DNA of 64,000 bases. Source: Stigonema sp964246695 (GTDB lineage: Bacteria; Cyanobacteriota; Cyanobacteriia; Cyanobacteriales; Nostocaceae). Below the pieces are notes generated by a model. That model ran no database searches. It worked only from the letters and a program-made list of their open reading frames with translations, and had not been told where the DNA came from. How positions within the stretch are numbered: position 1 is the first letter of the stretch; the number at the start of each line of letters is the position of its first letter. Made by a program: the position numbers and the translations under genes. Of this stretch, positions 25,517 to 35,267 are shown piece by piece. The stretch covers positions 1-64,000 of the forward strand of contig CAXTSI010000001.1 in assembly GCA_964246695.1 (NCBI GenBank), in the 5' to 3' direction.

Positions 25517-27388
25517 TCAAATCTCCACCAGATCGAGTTCATCAAAAGAGACAGGTGTGGGCATCGCTTCCAACCAGACTTTTTTTGATGCGGCATTGAT
25601 AGCAGCGACCCTAAAGCCCTTCCATGTACGCTTGTCAACGAACTTTACCATTGAACCTACTTTAATGCTTTCGGCTTTAGTTTTAGCTCTTTGTTCTGAA
25701 GCTTCTTTAAGTTTGTGGATGCGCGATCGCACTGCTGGCGGTAGCGATCCCCACACAAGCGAACGAATTTCTGGAGTCCGATTTTCCATAAGTTTTAAAA
25801 TTGCCTGCCAGTCATTGGCATGAACACGCTTTATGATTTCTGGCATGATTATAGAAACTATTGCTGTTTCGGCGCTCTCTTGGTGGTGCAAATCCATGAT
25901 CACTATACCTGCCTGTACATCATCCAAGGTTAAATCCTTGCGATTTAAAACATTTTCTTTAAGTGTGCCTAGTCGGGAATATTTTTGGTTTTTTAGTAGG
26001 GAATTAGCGCGGATATGTTTCTCTGCATCTATGAAAAGATTGACTATGTGCGATCGCGCTCCTGTGGGGATCTCCTTGAAGTAAATCTTGTCACCGTCAA
26101 CCAGTTGAAGCGGTAACTCTGGATCTTCTGGAGTTTCGTTTTTCTTTGAGTCTACCTGAGTATAGGTTACTACCTTACCACAAGCAGGGCAATCAGCATT
26201 GGACGCAAGCTTTTGCACAAACGCTTTCGCATCCCAAACCCTAGTAGTTGTGATAAGAGCAGGCATTGGTACAAACACGTGCTTACACTGGGGACAATTC
26301 CACGTTCCCAACCCAGACTCAGCTGGTACTGGATCGAGCGTCCAATTTCTCTGTTGATCCGGTTTCCCAAGACGTTGCCAGTTGTCAGTACAATCCAAGA
26401 TAATAGCATACTCTTTGCCTTCATTCAGTCGCAAAGCTCGACCAACCATTTGCAACCATAAAGTTATGCTTTTGGTTGGTCGGGCAGTGACGACACATTC
26501 AATGGCTGGCAAGTCAAACCCTTCTGTAAATAGTCCAACATTGCTTAGGACTGTAATATCGCCACTCTCAAAACGAGCTAGAGCATCCCTTCTTTCTTCT
26601 AGTGGTGATTCTCCATCAAGGTGATAAGCTCTAATTCCTTGTGCAAGAAATTCGCTGACAATTGCTTGAGAGTGAGGTATGTTGATTGCAAACAAACAAG
26701 TCTTTTTCTCAGGCGCAGTCTTGAACCACGCTGAGATTACTGTTTGAGGGTCGATAGCATGTACTGCTTTACCTAGTTGGGCTGCACTATAATCGCCTTT
26801 TCCCTGAGAATTGCCCATATGTAGGTCAATAAAGCCACCAAATAAGCGAAACGAGGCTAAGTAGCCATCGGCAATTAAATCGCCCACAGATGCTTTAAAA
26901 GCGCTTGCTTGGATTAGATATTCAAATACATCACGTAATCCGTAGCCGTCGATCCGGTTAGGTGTAGCACTAACACCCAAAATCTTCGCCTCTGGGTATG
27001 CATCTAAAACTTTGCGGTAAGTAGAGGCGGCGCTATGGTGACACTCATCCACAATCACTAAACCAGCCGCTGGTAGCTTGCGCCTTACCAGGGACTGAAT
27101 GCTGGCTACTTGGATTTGTGCCTGGGGATTGGGCTTGTAACCAGCTTTGATCAGCCCACACTCTTTGTTAGTGGCTCGTTGCAGGTGTGCTGCTGCCTGG
27201 GTCAAGAGTTCCTCTCTATGGACAACAAGTAAGACTGGTTCATTTTTGAGGATGAATTCGGACGCGATCGCTGCAAAGCAAACCGACTTACCTCCTCCTG
27301 TTGGCAGCTGTAAGCAGACACTGCGGTACTCTTTCCATGCGGCTAGTACACGGTTAATGCCTTCTACTTGGTACGGTCTTAATTCCAT
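25517..27388 (-). CDS. SF2 DEAD/DEAH-type helicase
   Basis: A 623-aa nucleic-acid helicase. Start chosen at MELRPYQVEGINRVL, the usual beginning of this family; the longer frame adds 25 unlikely residues. Motif I is LPTGGGKS (28-35), motif II DECHH, motif III SATPNR, motif V SNVGLFTEGFDLP, motif VI QMVGRALR. A four-cysteine zinc element follows (WNCPQCKHVF ... DCPACGK). The C-terminal part (after about 400) includes DGDKIYFKEIPTGARSHIV, repeated as a relic at 51.6 kb. The last 50 residues (VGSMVKFVDKRTWKGFRVAA) look like a small beta module. This type is common on plasmids and prophages. Confidence 0.88.
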   Translation of the reverse strand: MELRPYQVEGINRVLAAWKEYRSVCLQLPTGGGKSVCFAAIASEFILKNEPVLLVVHREELLTQAAAHLQRATNKECGLIKAGYKPNPQAQIQVASIQSLVRRKLPAAGLVIVDECHHSAASTYRKVLDAYPEAKILGVSATPNRIDGYGLRDVFEYLIQASAFKASVGDLIADGYLASFRLFGGFIDLHMGNSQGKGDYSAAQLGKAVHAIDPQTVISAWFKTAPEKKTCLFAINIPHSQAIVSEFLAQGIRAYHLDGESPLEERRDALARFESGDITVLSNVGLFTEGFDLPAIECVVTARPTKSITLWLQMVGRALRLNEGKEYAIILDCTDNWQRLGKPDQQRNWTLDPVPAESGLGTWNCPQCKHVFVPMPALITTTRVWDAKAFVQKLASNADCPACGKVVTYTQVDSKKNETPEDPELPLQLVDGDKIYFKEIPTGARSHIVNLFIDAEKHIRANSLLKNQKYSRLGTLKENVLNRKDLTLDDVQAGIVIMDLHHQESAETAIVSIIMPEIIKRVHANDWQAILKLMENRTPEIRSLVWGSLPPAVRSRIHKLKEASEQRAKTKAESIKVGSMVKFVDKRTWKGFRVAAINAASKKVWLEAMPTPVSFDELDLVEI

Positions 27389-28135
27389 AAGCTGATCTGT
27401 AAACGCGATGCATACAGCGTCTACGCTTTCTAAAAAAGTAGACAATGTGATGCCTCTTTCCAAGATTATCTTCGGAATTTCCAGAGATGGCTACACGTGG
27501 TTTAGTAACAAATTTACTCCCCTGGCAGTGCTTACAGTTACTGAGAGTTTTGCGATCGCCCTACTTTTTTTAAATTGCTCTTATGGGACTTAGACAAAAA
27601 ATCAAGATAAAACAGCCTCAAACACTTATAGCAAAAGGCTTTGACGTCGTTTTCCTCGGTTTGTTGATATATCTGGATTTCAAGATTTTTTGGGCATTCG
27701 GCATATTTTCCTTGCCCTGTATGGGTCTGAAGCTTGTTTTGTCCTCAAAAATGTTTAAGTCCCGATTAGCGCAATTGAGTAACTCTCACTGTCGAAAAAA
27801 ACGCTTTTGGGTTGAAGCAAGAGTTGCTGCCACGTTCCGGCCACTCACTTGTACGAGAAATTACTACTTTGAGCCATGTAGTTAACGAAAATGCCCTTTC
27901 GTGCAGCGGTATATGACTTACGAGTCGAAACTTAAGCTAAAAGCTTTTTTGAAGGTAGCTTGTCGGTATTGTTGTAATTCCGCCTACCTCTGTATAGTCC
28001 TCTTCGACTTTGGTGTTAGCCTGATATTGATAATATGTTTTCTGGAATCGAATATGCATGCAATGTAGATTTATATAACTACTATTTTTATACAACCGCT
28101 ATTTTCAGTAAAAGAAGATCGATATTTGCTCTCTT
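27389..28135. other. Intergenic with intact mini-element
   Basis: Between the divergent helicase and CHAT genes. It contains the 179-bp mini-element (27585-27763). I see no gene; the open frame at 27583-27885 lies mostly in the element and is not protein-like. Confidence 0.5.
27585..27763. mobile_element. 179-bp mini-element with 12-bp terminal inverted repeats
   Basis: Begins GGGACTTAGACA and ends TGTTTAAGTCCC, which are inverse repeats with one mismatch. A degenerate copy lies at 289-462, and an isolated end (TGTTTAAGTCCC) is near 49475. It has no coding capacity, so it would depend on a transposase in trans. Confidence 0.7.
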
Positions 28136-28876
28136 ATGGTTAGGAGTATGAAGAAAATTCTGATTTTAGGAGCCAATCCTGGCAATACTTGTAGGCTTCG
28201 TTTAGACGAGGAAGTTCGGGAAATTCAATCTGCATTGGAGCGTTCTAGACTCCGGGAAGAATTTGAACTCATTCCGAGATTCGCTGTGAGGATTGACGAT
28301 TTACGCCGCGCACTGTTGGATAACAACCCGGAGATTGTGCATTTCTCTGGTCATGGGGACGGAACTGACGGCATAGCATTGGAGGATAACTTCGGGCACG
28401 CGCAATTGGTTAGTACGGAATCATTGAGCAATTTATTTCAGTTTTTTAAAGATACAGTTGAGTGTGTGTTGCTGAATGCCTGTTATTCAGAAACTCAAGC
28501 AGAAGCAATTTATCAGCATATTAATTGTGTTATTGGCATGAAACGTGCGATCACTGATATTGCTGCTATTCATTTTTCTAAAGCATTTTATGACGGTCTA
28601 TGTGCCGGGAGAAGCTATAAAGAAGCTTTTAATTTTGGTTGTAACAATATTGATCTCAATGGCATACCATCCGCTTTAATTCCCAAAATTCAAATCAGAA
28701 ATGAGTCTAAAACTTTATTCTCTAACTTGGAGCAAAAATCGGATATGACTGGCAATCGCAATATTCATATTGGTAGCGGTAACTATAACGAGCCTATTGA
28801 AGGTGACTATATCCAAGGAAATTACAATGCACCAGTGATTCACGGTGGTAGTGGTCACAATATCACATATAACTGA
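28136..28876 (+). CDS. CHAT-domain protease with Gly/Asn-rich tail (246 aa)
   Basis: Same short CHAT family as the gene at 3032: ILILGANPGNTCRLRLDEEV, catalytic HFSGHG (H73) and LNACYS (C116). Residues 205-246 form a repetitive tail (NIHIGSGNYNEPIEGDYIQG), an amyloid-prone pattern seen between CHAT and NTPase parts in related proteins. The TGA at 28874 is followed in the same frame by 133 sense codons starting LQPPDWERVKLNPP that lead into an NB-ARC P-loop. The gene was therefore probably part of a longer CHAT-NB-ARC-TPR protein, or is read through. Confidence 0.85.
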   Translation: MVRSMKKILILGANPGNTCRLRLDEEVREIQSALERSRLREEFELIPRFAVRIDDLRRALLDNNPEIVHFSGHGDGTDGIALEDNFGHAQLVSTESLSNLFQFFKDTVECVLLNACYSETQAEAIYQHINCVIGMKRAITDIAAIHFSKAFYDGLCAGRSYKEAFNFGCNNIDLNGIPSALIPKIQIRNESKTLFSNLEQKSDMTGNRNIHIGSGNYNEPIEGDYIQGNYNAPVIHGGSGHNITYN

Positions 28877-29278
28877 CTACAGCCGCCCGATTGGGAACGG
28901 GTAAAGTTAAATCCCCCAAAAAATCTTCAGTTTCAAGGGTCTGCCAACTTTGTAGGAAGACAGTATGAACTGACCCTATTGCGTGATAAGTTACAACTTC
29001 CAGGCGCTGTTGCCATTTCTGCTGTTGTTGGTATGGGTGGAGTTGGTAAAACCGAACTGGTGATTCAATGGCAACGGCTGCTTACTGAAGAGCATCCCGA
29101 TGTCGCCACCAGTTACAACAACTTGGCAGGACTCTACTCATCCACTGGACGGTACAGCGAAGCTGAACCACTGTACATTAAAGCATTGGAAATTGCTTCA
29201 AAAAGCTTAGGGGCAAATCATCCTAACACAATTACTGTTCGTGAAAATCTGAAATCCTTGCGCGATAAATACGCTTAA
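28877..29278 (+). pseudogene. NB-ARC/TPR remnant with large internal deletion
   Basis: In frame with the upstream CHAT gene. It has FVGRQYELTLLRDKL and the P-loop VVGMGGVGKTELVI, then after QW jumps directly into one last tetratricopeptide repeat (EEHPDVATSYNNLAGLYSS, EAEPLYIKALEIASKSLG). The rest of NB-ARC and most repeats are missing. The TPR end and its 3' flank are repeated at 56301-56490. Confidence 0.8.
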
Positions 29279-29478
29279 GGTCATAAACAGCGCTCTAGGT
29301 GCAGCAGGTCAACGAAAGAGCCATTAGTTGTGATTGATGGCTCAAAGTATTAATTTCCCGTAGTTGTGAGCGGCGGCGTCACCAACCTTTGGGGTTTTAC
29401 CAACATGGAGTAATCGCGACATTGCCAACCAGGAATGGTAAGGTAGCTTTTTCAATTCCTCTATGTTGGAGCAAAAAA

Positions 29479-30072
29479 ATGGAACTGTATGTTGGTTTGG
29501 ACGTATCCCTTGAAGAAACAAGTATTTGCGTCTTGAACACTGCTGGGAAAATTGTCTGGCAAGGAAAATGTTTGTCTACCCCTGAATCAATAGCATCTAC
29601 GCTTCAAGCAAAAGCCCCATCAGCAGTACGAATTGCCCTTGAGAGTGGATCACTTTCCACATGGCACTGGCACTCTCTCAAACAAATGGGTTTTCCTGTT
29701 GTGTGTATTGATGCCCGTCATGCTAAAGCGGCACTACAAATGCAAATTAATAAAACCGATAAAAACGATGCCCAAGGGTTAGCACAAATTATCAGGGCGG
29801 GCTGGTATCGAGAAGTTCAAGTTAAAGGGTTCGATAGCCACCTGATGCGTAGCCTGCTGGGAACTCGTGTCCAACTCGTCAGAATTAGGGTTGACTTAGT
29901 GAATCAAATCAAAGGGATTCTCCGCACCTTTGGACTAATATGTCGAGAACGAACTGACGCTTCCCTGAAAAATAACAGCTTTGAAGAAAAAGTTCTGGAA
30001 CTGGTTGGGGACAATGAGGGATTAGGCACAAACGATTTTGCTGCGAATAGCCTAAATTGGCAGCAAAACTAG
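29479..30072 (+). pseudogene. IS110-family transposase, N-terminal (DEDD) part
   Basis: MELYVGLDVSLEETSICVLN is the classic IS110 start (first catalytic Asp), with IALESG (Glu) and DARHAKAALQMQINKTDKND (two Asp). The match ends near residue 183 (LVGDNEGLG). The C-terminal Transposase_20 domain with the catalytic serine is missing, so it is inactive. The start at 29479 is preferred over 29389. The 130 bp upstream could have carried the bridge RNA of the intact element. Confidence 0.82.
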
Positions 30073-30847
30073 GGGAAGATCATGAGGGGTTAGCGAAAGC
30101 GAACCGTCATAAGCTTCGTAACGGGGTAGAGTGAAATAAGGCTGGAACAAACACTTGGACCAAAATGGTGAATAGGCAGCGCGAAGACTGGGGGTGCAAT
30201 TGGATGAACATTTAGAATATGAGCATGGTGGTAATACTCATTACCATCGCGGAGCAGTTTGTAGCGCGTTGTAAATTGGCTCCAATCCTTTTTTTGTTTA
30301 TTACCGCGTTAGCTCCAGTGTAAATTATGTACGGGCATAGCTCATAGTGGATCTGTAAAACCATAGTTAATAGGCGATCTCGCCGCCCATATCAATCTAG
30401 CGCCTTGCTAATCTCATTACCTCACATCTTGCACCACTGTCAGAAACCGGGTTTCTTGCAAATGAGTAAAGCCCAAACCATTAATTGATCGTTCAGAAAC
30501 CCGGTTTCTCTCACCTTGTTGAGAATGGTGCAAGATCTCAGTTACTCAATTGAATTAAAACCTTTTTTTTAGCGAACTCTGCCGCTGCCCTCGCAGATTT
30601 TTCGCTGCTGATAATTGTAAAAAAAGTGATCGCACCATAAAGTTAGCTCGCCTCATGGCTATCTCGTTTAGTTGTTGGCGATCGCTCAGGAACTAAAGTT
30701 GCAACTTGATTGCTGGATTTATCAAATATGAACTTGCTCTGTTTTCTTGATTCGTGCAAAGTGATCGCTAAACACGGCAAAATGTAGCGCGACAGTTAAC
30801 TTTTGCAACCTCACCATCGGCTCTCACCTGTCCATCGCCATGAAGTG
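30073..30847. other. Intergenic with relics and palindromes
   Basis: No intact gene. Two AGAAACC(C)GGGTTTCT-type palindromes lie at about 30438-30512. At about 30535-30610 (minus) a fragment reads SEKSARAAAEFAKKK, matching the C-terminus of the 111-aa gene at 58058. The block 30535-30700 resembles 32155-32310. Confidence 0.5.
30535..30700 (-). repeat. Relic of a 58058-type gene tail, copy 1
   Basis: The minus strand encodes SARAAAEFAKKK, then frameshifts; it continues with shared flank AAAGT.AGCTCGCC..ATGGCTA.CTCGTTTAGTTGTTGG. The second copy is at 32155-32310 and the intact relative at 58058-58393. Confidence 0.55.
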
Positions 30848-31342
30848 TTAGGCGCGCTGATGACGAATGACGTTGAAGTTCTCATCGTCTGATGGTGCCT
30901 GAAAGTACTTCGTAATGGCATCAAACTCGGCATCACTCGTAAAAGCTGAGCCTTCAGCAAGCTCCCTGCTCCGCTCCCGCAGCTGACGCTTGCACAACTC
31001 GTCAGTTACATCGACGTAGTGCAACTCATGATCGGCGTTCGCACGTTCAAATAGCTCCCGAAACCAGACACGCTGCATTCTCGTGTTGCCTGGAAAATCG
31101 AGCACAACAGAGATGCCCTTTGAGAGCAGTGAGCAGATGTGCGCCGCAAGAGCATCTCTCAGCCTTGATGAATACTTGACGAAGCTAGGGATGTCCACGA
31201 CTTCGCCCGGAAACAACTTGATCAGCAACTCGTCTTGCACTAACAAAACCGCGTTCTCTCGCCGCGCTATTTCCCTTGCAAGGGTCGATTTTCCCGCCGC
31301 CATCTTTCCGCAAAAGAAGAAGAGCTTTCCTCGCTGCTTCAT
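30848..31342 (-). CDS. AAA_33-type ATP-binding kinase-like protein
   Basis: A small P-loop protein of 164 aa. The Walker A is FFFCGKMAAGKSTLAREIAR, a D-rich second motif is LVQDELLIKLFPGEV, Walker B-like SVVLDFPGN, and the arginine lid is CKRQLRERS. This is the layout of AAA_33/zeta-like nucleotide or small-molecule kinases. It stands alone between relics, with codon use more GC-rich than its neighbours, suggesting import. The substrate is unknown. Confidence 0.75.
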   Translation of the reverse strand: MKQRGKLFFFCGKMAAGKSTLAREIARRENAVLLVQDELLIKLFPGEVVDIPSFVKYSSRLRDALAAHICSLLSKGISVVLDFPGNTRMQRVWFRELFERANADHELHYVDVTDELCKRQLRERSRELAEGSAFTSDAEFDAITKYFQAPSDDENFNVIRHQRA

Positions 31343-31458
31343 AACCTATGTCCCTCAGCCTAAATATTTATAATGCGGAAACTTTCCTCTTTAAACCTAA
31401 TCAAGGCTGGGTATCCGTCCCCTAGCCGCAAACCCGTGCATACTAAGATTAGCTAGGT

Positions 31459-31626
31459 TTACACCGTTTTGTTAACTACCCGTGCAAGTACTGGCTTGGC
31501 TTCTAATTTCAAAAGTGTTTCTTCCAGCATTTCTCCGGCTTGTTTCATTTGCTGACAAGCTAGTTTGGCTTTTGCTGCTGTTGTTCTTACTTGTTCCAGG
31601 GTTGGCGGTACTTTGGCTTTGCTCAT
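31459..31626 (-). CDS. Small conserved protein, copy 2 (55 aa)
   Basis: MSKAKVPPTLEQVRTTAAKA..., paralogue of 23239-23394. The ATG overlaps the TGA of the upstream coiled-coil gene. Helical and basic; likely partner of that protein. Function unknown. Confidence 0.62.
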   Translation of the reverse strand: MSKAKVPPTLEQVRTTAAKAKLACQQMKQAGEMLEETLLKLEAKPVLARVVNKTV

Positions 31627-31970
31627 GACGATAAACCCCAATCTTGTGTAATTTCTGCAATACTACGTTTGAGAGCAGGGATTCTGTTTTGCAGGTTATT
31701 AATTCTATTATTGATCACGGCAAGTGTGTCAGTAGGAACAATTGGCTGAATTGTTGCAATCCTCAGCAGCGCCTGAGTCAATTGCGAGTATCTCTCAGTT
31801 GCTTCAAGTCTGATTTCCACAAGCGACTCAAAGGCAACAGCAGTAATCTCTGTCTCTCCAAATTGTTGCAGGATTTGATCTTCTGTTTTTGAAGCTTCAT
31901 TGATCAAGTCCAATAATTCTTGGAGTATTTCCCAGATATGATCTGCTATTTGTGGAGGGATTTCTGCCAT
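31623..31970 (-). CDS. Coiled-coil protein, copy 2 (115 aa, intact)
   Basis: MAEIPPQIADHIWEILQELL... is helical throughout, with a conserved QQFGETEITAVAFESLVEIR centre and QDWGLSS end. It is the intact version of the TGA-interrupted copy at 23391-23738, and the 20 bp upstream of both starts is also conserved (TTTTGCGATCGCA). No known domain; coupled to the 55-aa gene. Confidence 0.65.
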   Translation of the reverse strand: MAEIPPQIADHIWEILQELLDLINEASKTEDQILQQFGETEITAVAFESLVEIRLEATERYSQLTQALLRIATIQPIVPTDTLAVINNRINNLQNRIPALKRSIAEITQDWGLSS

Positions 31971-32767
31971 AGATTTTGCGATCGCACACCAGAATACTAT
32001 GAATTATGCTTAATTTTTCTTCAGCAAGTCTAAGTTTCTAACTCGGAATGTTTATCTTGATGCTTGCCGTTTCCTGATACCGGGAATAGGCGATCGCAGC
32101 CAAAAGCCAGACAGCTTATATCAACCAGCAACTAATCTAAAGCCTTGCTAATCTCATTGCCCAACTGAATCAAAATTTTTTCCTTAGCGAACTCCGCCGC
32201 CGCCCTCGCTTTTCGATGTTGAGGATTGTAAAAAAGGCGATCGCACCATAAAGTCAGATCGCCTAATGGCTAGCTCGTTTAGTTGTTGGCGATCGCTCAA
32301 GAACTTGAGCTAGTTGATGTAACCAACTCTGTGGATTCTCATTTTCCGGCTGCGAAAACATCTCCTCTCCCTGGTGATCGCCCTGTGTGTAGAGTTGTTT
32401 TTTTACTGAAACTGTTAATTTTGCTACACTTTAAAAGGGATATGGGAATTCAGAAGCGGTTGCTCCTAAACCATCTTTAGTTAGGGTATGTCCAGCTTTT
32501 CAAGGGGCTAATTCAAGCCATGTCCAGTAATGTTTAACGTCTACTCCTAGGAGTTCAGCGGGTGAGAGCGTGTTGTCCAACGCATGTCTTGCCCTAGTGA
32601 AGCGGCAAACGCACCTTCAAATGGCCCATAACTGAAGATGAAGATTGAGGTAGGAGGTGTGTAAATAATTGTATACCTATAATCTTCGCTTAACCATTAG
32701 GCATAAATATATAAGAAAAATGTGAAGTATTCCTTATTCAAGAATACTTCACCGTAATAATACTGAT
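31971..32767. other. Intergenic with relics
   Basis: At 32133-32215 (minus) ARAAAEFAKEKILIQLGNEI is a relic of the gene family at 58058. The rest, up to the phytase-like gene, has no supported frame. At 32735-32758 TATTCCTTATTCAAGAATA forms a hairpin near the start of the next gene. Confidence 0.5.
32133..32310 (-). repeat. Relic of a 58058-type gene tail, copy 2
   Basis: The minus strand encodes KARAAAEFAKEKILIQLGNE ISKALD then stop, comparable with ARSAAEFAKERVLHQLSTDI ANALN of the intact gene at 58058-58393. Only the last 27 codons remain. Confidence 0.65.
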
Positions 32768-34198
32768 ATGCTCAAAAGAAATTTCGTTCTGTTCTTGTTA
32801 GCATCACTCGTTGCTAACCCAGCAGCCAACGCCGAAGTTAAGCTGATTGCAACTGGCAGCCTGAGTGGCAGCATTGGCGATCTCTCCACAAAAACATCTG
32901 CTCCCCTTGAAAACGGTACTCCGGGTAACCTACTTGGCGGTATAGGGTCGGGACTGAGCTACGCTGGCTGCAACACCTTCATTGCTATCCCAGATCGAGG
33001 GCCGAATGCTGTATCATACAATAGTACTGTGGATGACACAGTATCTTATATCAACCGATTTCAAACCATAAGTATGAAACTCGTACCAAGTCCGCTTGGT
33101 ACAGCATTACCCTTCACACTTACCCCAACGCTTACTGCCACAACCCTGCTATCGAGCAATCAGCCTCTTTACTATGGTACTGGCACAGGCCTAGGGGTAG
33201 CGAGCGGTGTTCCTGATCTGAATACCAACAGTACATACTATTTTACTGGACGCTCAGATAACTTCGACCCTACCCAGATCTCAACCTATCCCTATAATGC
33301 CCGTTTTGATCCTGAGGGTGTACGTGTATCCAATAACGGTGAGTCTATCTTTATCTCCGATGAATACGGTCCATATGTGTATCAATTCAATCGTTACACA
33401 GGTAAGCGCATTAAGGTTTTCACGCTCCCTAGCAAGTTCTCCGTCAGTGACCTGAGCCCCGTTGGTGCTACAGAGATTAGCAGCAATCAGTCCGGACGTG
33501 TTGCAAACAAGGGTATGGAAGGTCTCGCGATTACTCCTGATGGTAAGACCCTAGTCGGCATGATGCAGAGCCCACTGCTTCAGGACGGGGGTACTAATGG
33601 TGCCTACACCAGAATTGTCAAGATCAACATCGCAACAGGTGCCACCCAAGAATATGCCTATCAGCTAGATAATATTGGTACATCGACTACACCTAAGTAT
33701 CCCACCGTCAGCGAGATTGTGGCAATCAACGAGCACGAATTCTTGGTAGACGAACGTGATGGCAAGGGGTTGGGGGATGGTTCCCAGGCTGCCTTTAAGA
33801 AGATCTACCATATCGATCTGACAAATGCTCAAGAAGTTAGCAATATCAGCGGGGAAAGCAACCTTGTAGGCAATGCGGTCAGTAAGACCCTATTTCTCGA
33901 TGTAGTGGCTGTGCTCACTCAAAATGGGATCAAAGCAGAGGACATCCCCGCCAAGCTTGAAGGTTTGGCTTTCGGCCCAAATGTAGTTATCAACGGTGTG
34001 CTCAAGCATACGCTGTTTATCGCCAATGACAACGACTTCATTGGTACTATCATGCCAGACACTTATCATGCGGCGGGGATAGATAACCCAAACCAGTTCT
34101 TCGTCTTCGCGGTTGACCGTGCTGACTTGCCAGACTTTGTGCCTCAGAAGATCAAAGGGGCGCATGGATGCGAGCGCATTGCTGAAGGGGCGTGGTAA
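32768..34198 (+). CDS. Secreted esterase-like/phytase-like protein
   Basis: A 476-aa protein with a signal peptide (MLKRNFVLFLLASLVANPAA NAE). The mature part is a beta-propeller-like phytase-like domain (PF13449 type): FIAIPDRGPNAV, RFDPEGVRVSNNGESIFISD EYGP, KGMEGLAITPDGKTLVGMMQ, EFLVDERDGKGLGD and KLEGLAFGPNV. It is exported and probably acts on phosphate or ester substrates outside the cytoplasm. It stands alone, with its own hairpin-bearing upstream region. The family call is good; the substrate is unknown. Confidence 0.82.
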   Translation: MLKRNFVLFLLASLVANPAANAEVKLIATGSLSGSIGDLSTKTSAPLENGTPGNLLGGIGSGLSYAGCNTFIAIPDRGPNAVSYNSTVDDTVSYINRFQTISMKLVPSPLGTALPFTLTPTLTATTLLSSNQPLYYGTGTGLGVASGVPDLNTNSTYYFTGRSDNFDPTQISTYPYNARFDPEGVRVSNNGESIFISDEYGPYVYQFNRYTGKRIKVFTLPSKFSVSDLSPVGATEISSNQSGRVANKGMEGLAITPDGKTLVGMMQSPLLQDGGTNGAYTRIVKINIATGATQEYAYQLDNIGTSTTPKYPTVSEIVAINEHEFLVDERDGKGLGDGSQAAFKKIYHIDLTNAQEVSNISGESNLVGNAVSKTLFLDVVAVLTQNGIKAEDIPAKLEGLAFGPNVVINGVLKHTLFIANDNDFIGTIMPDTYHAAGIDNPNQFFVFAVDRADLPDFVPQKIKGAHGCERIAEGAW

Positions 34199-34592
34199 CG
34201 CAGACTAATGCAGGCATGGTAGCACCACATCCATTGAGTCTCGAATAGACATCTCCAGAAATTAGATTTCAACTCAAGCAACACAAGGGTTTCAAACTAA
34301 TTTTCGGAGATGTCTAATACATCTTGCCCGACTTCTTTAAATAACTCTTCTACCCTACCTCTGTTAAGGTGTACTAATAAAAAAAGTATATTTACAACTG
34401 TAATGCTTATAAAGTATAATATTATACTTAATTCCCAAGTCGTTTGCAAGCATATAAGCCTATTCAAGCCACATTTCTGTGCCAAATGTTTCAGATCGAC
34501 TTTATCCAAAATTAGGAACTTGGTTCTTCTTATAGGGTAAAAACCCTAGCTTTTTGGCAAAAACTTTTCCATGTCACTGATTTACAGTCGAA
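34199..34592. other. Intergenic, no clear gene
   Basis: AT-rich. A minus-strand frame at 34297-34509 has one membrane-like stretch but no ribosome binding site or relatives I can name; it may be a transposase tail. Confidence 0.35.
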
Positions 34593-35140
34593 GTGATTAC
34601 GAAGACCGAGCGACGGCGGCGGTGGAGTACGGCAGAGAAGATACGACTGGTAGAACGGACGAAGGAACCGGGGATGAGTGTATTCCTGGTGGCACGGGAA
34701 GAAGGGATAGCTGCCAATATGTTGTTTCGTTGGCTGAGACTGACGGAAGACGGGGGTCTATCTGCTGTTTCTTCTGAAGAGACTGTGGTTCCTTTCTCAG
34801 AGGTCCGTGCGCTACAGCGAGTGCGGGAGCTTGAGCGGTGTCCTGGTCGAAAAGCCCTGGAATGCGAGATTCTTCAGGAGGTGATCGCGTATGGCAAAGA
34901 AAAAAAGTGGCTTGCACTCTCGGCACACTGTCTTCACTGGCAGATTCCCAGTGAAGACAGTGTGCCGAGCGATGAGAGTAGCTCGTTCAACCGTGCATCG
35001 GCAGAAAGGACGCCCTCCCACTTGGCAAGACGGTAGAAGGAAAAAGAAGGTGGACGACCAGGATATCACGCCTGCTGTCAATGTTTTAGGCAAAGTTGGT
35101 CTTGGCATACCATTTGGGTCGGTTGCTACTCGCACCCCGC
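34593..35140 (+). pseudogene. IS3-family (IS2-like) transposase relic, orfA and start of orfB
   Basis: The first frame has an orfA helix-turn-helix (RRRWSTAEKIRLVERTKEPG MSVFLVAREEG) and the leucine-zipper-like part (LECEILQEVIAYGKEKKW). At the A-rich slip site near 34898-34907 the reading shifts to FPVKTVCRAMRVARSTVHRQ, the start of orfB (InsD type). The DDE domain is missing. Confidence 0.8.
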
Positions 35141-35267
35141 TTTAAACCACGAGGAACATGAAAATTCCTAACACTTCAACGCTGAAGAGTCACTAGCGAG
35201 CATAACATTACAAATAGGCATTGCATTGGTAGAAACTAAGAAAGAAAAATAGTAGGAGGAAGGAGCA

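Noticed and set aside
25372..25638. Minus-strand frame overlapping the end of the helicase gene
   Set aside because: It is an out-of-frame shadow of the helicase; the helicase frame carries all motifs.
27583..27885. 100-codon plus-strand frame
   Set aside because: It lies mainly inside the 179-bp mini-element, has no ribosome site and the frame is not kept in the copy at 289-462.
30073..30340. Sequence after the IS110 remnant considered as a group II intron end
   Set aside because: I could not find a domain V hairpin or the conserved intron start, and no reverse transcriptase frame is present.
30437..30512. Repeated AGAAACCGGGTTTCT-like units considered as a CRISPR remnant
   Set aside because: Only two copies, each itself palindromic, with no regular spacer length and no cas genes; these are common dispersed palindromes in cyanobacteria.
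34297..34509. 70-codon minus-strand frame with a membrane-like segment
   Set aside because: Could be a transposase tail, but there is no motif to support any call.
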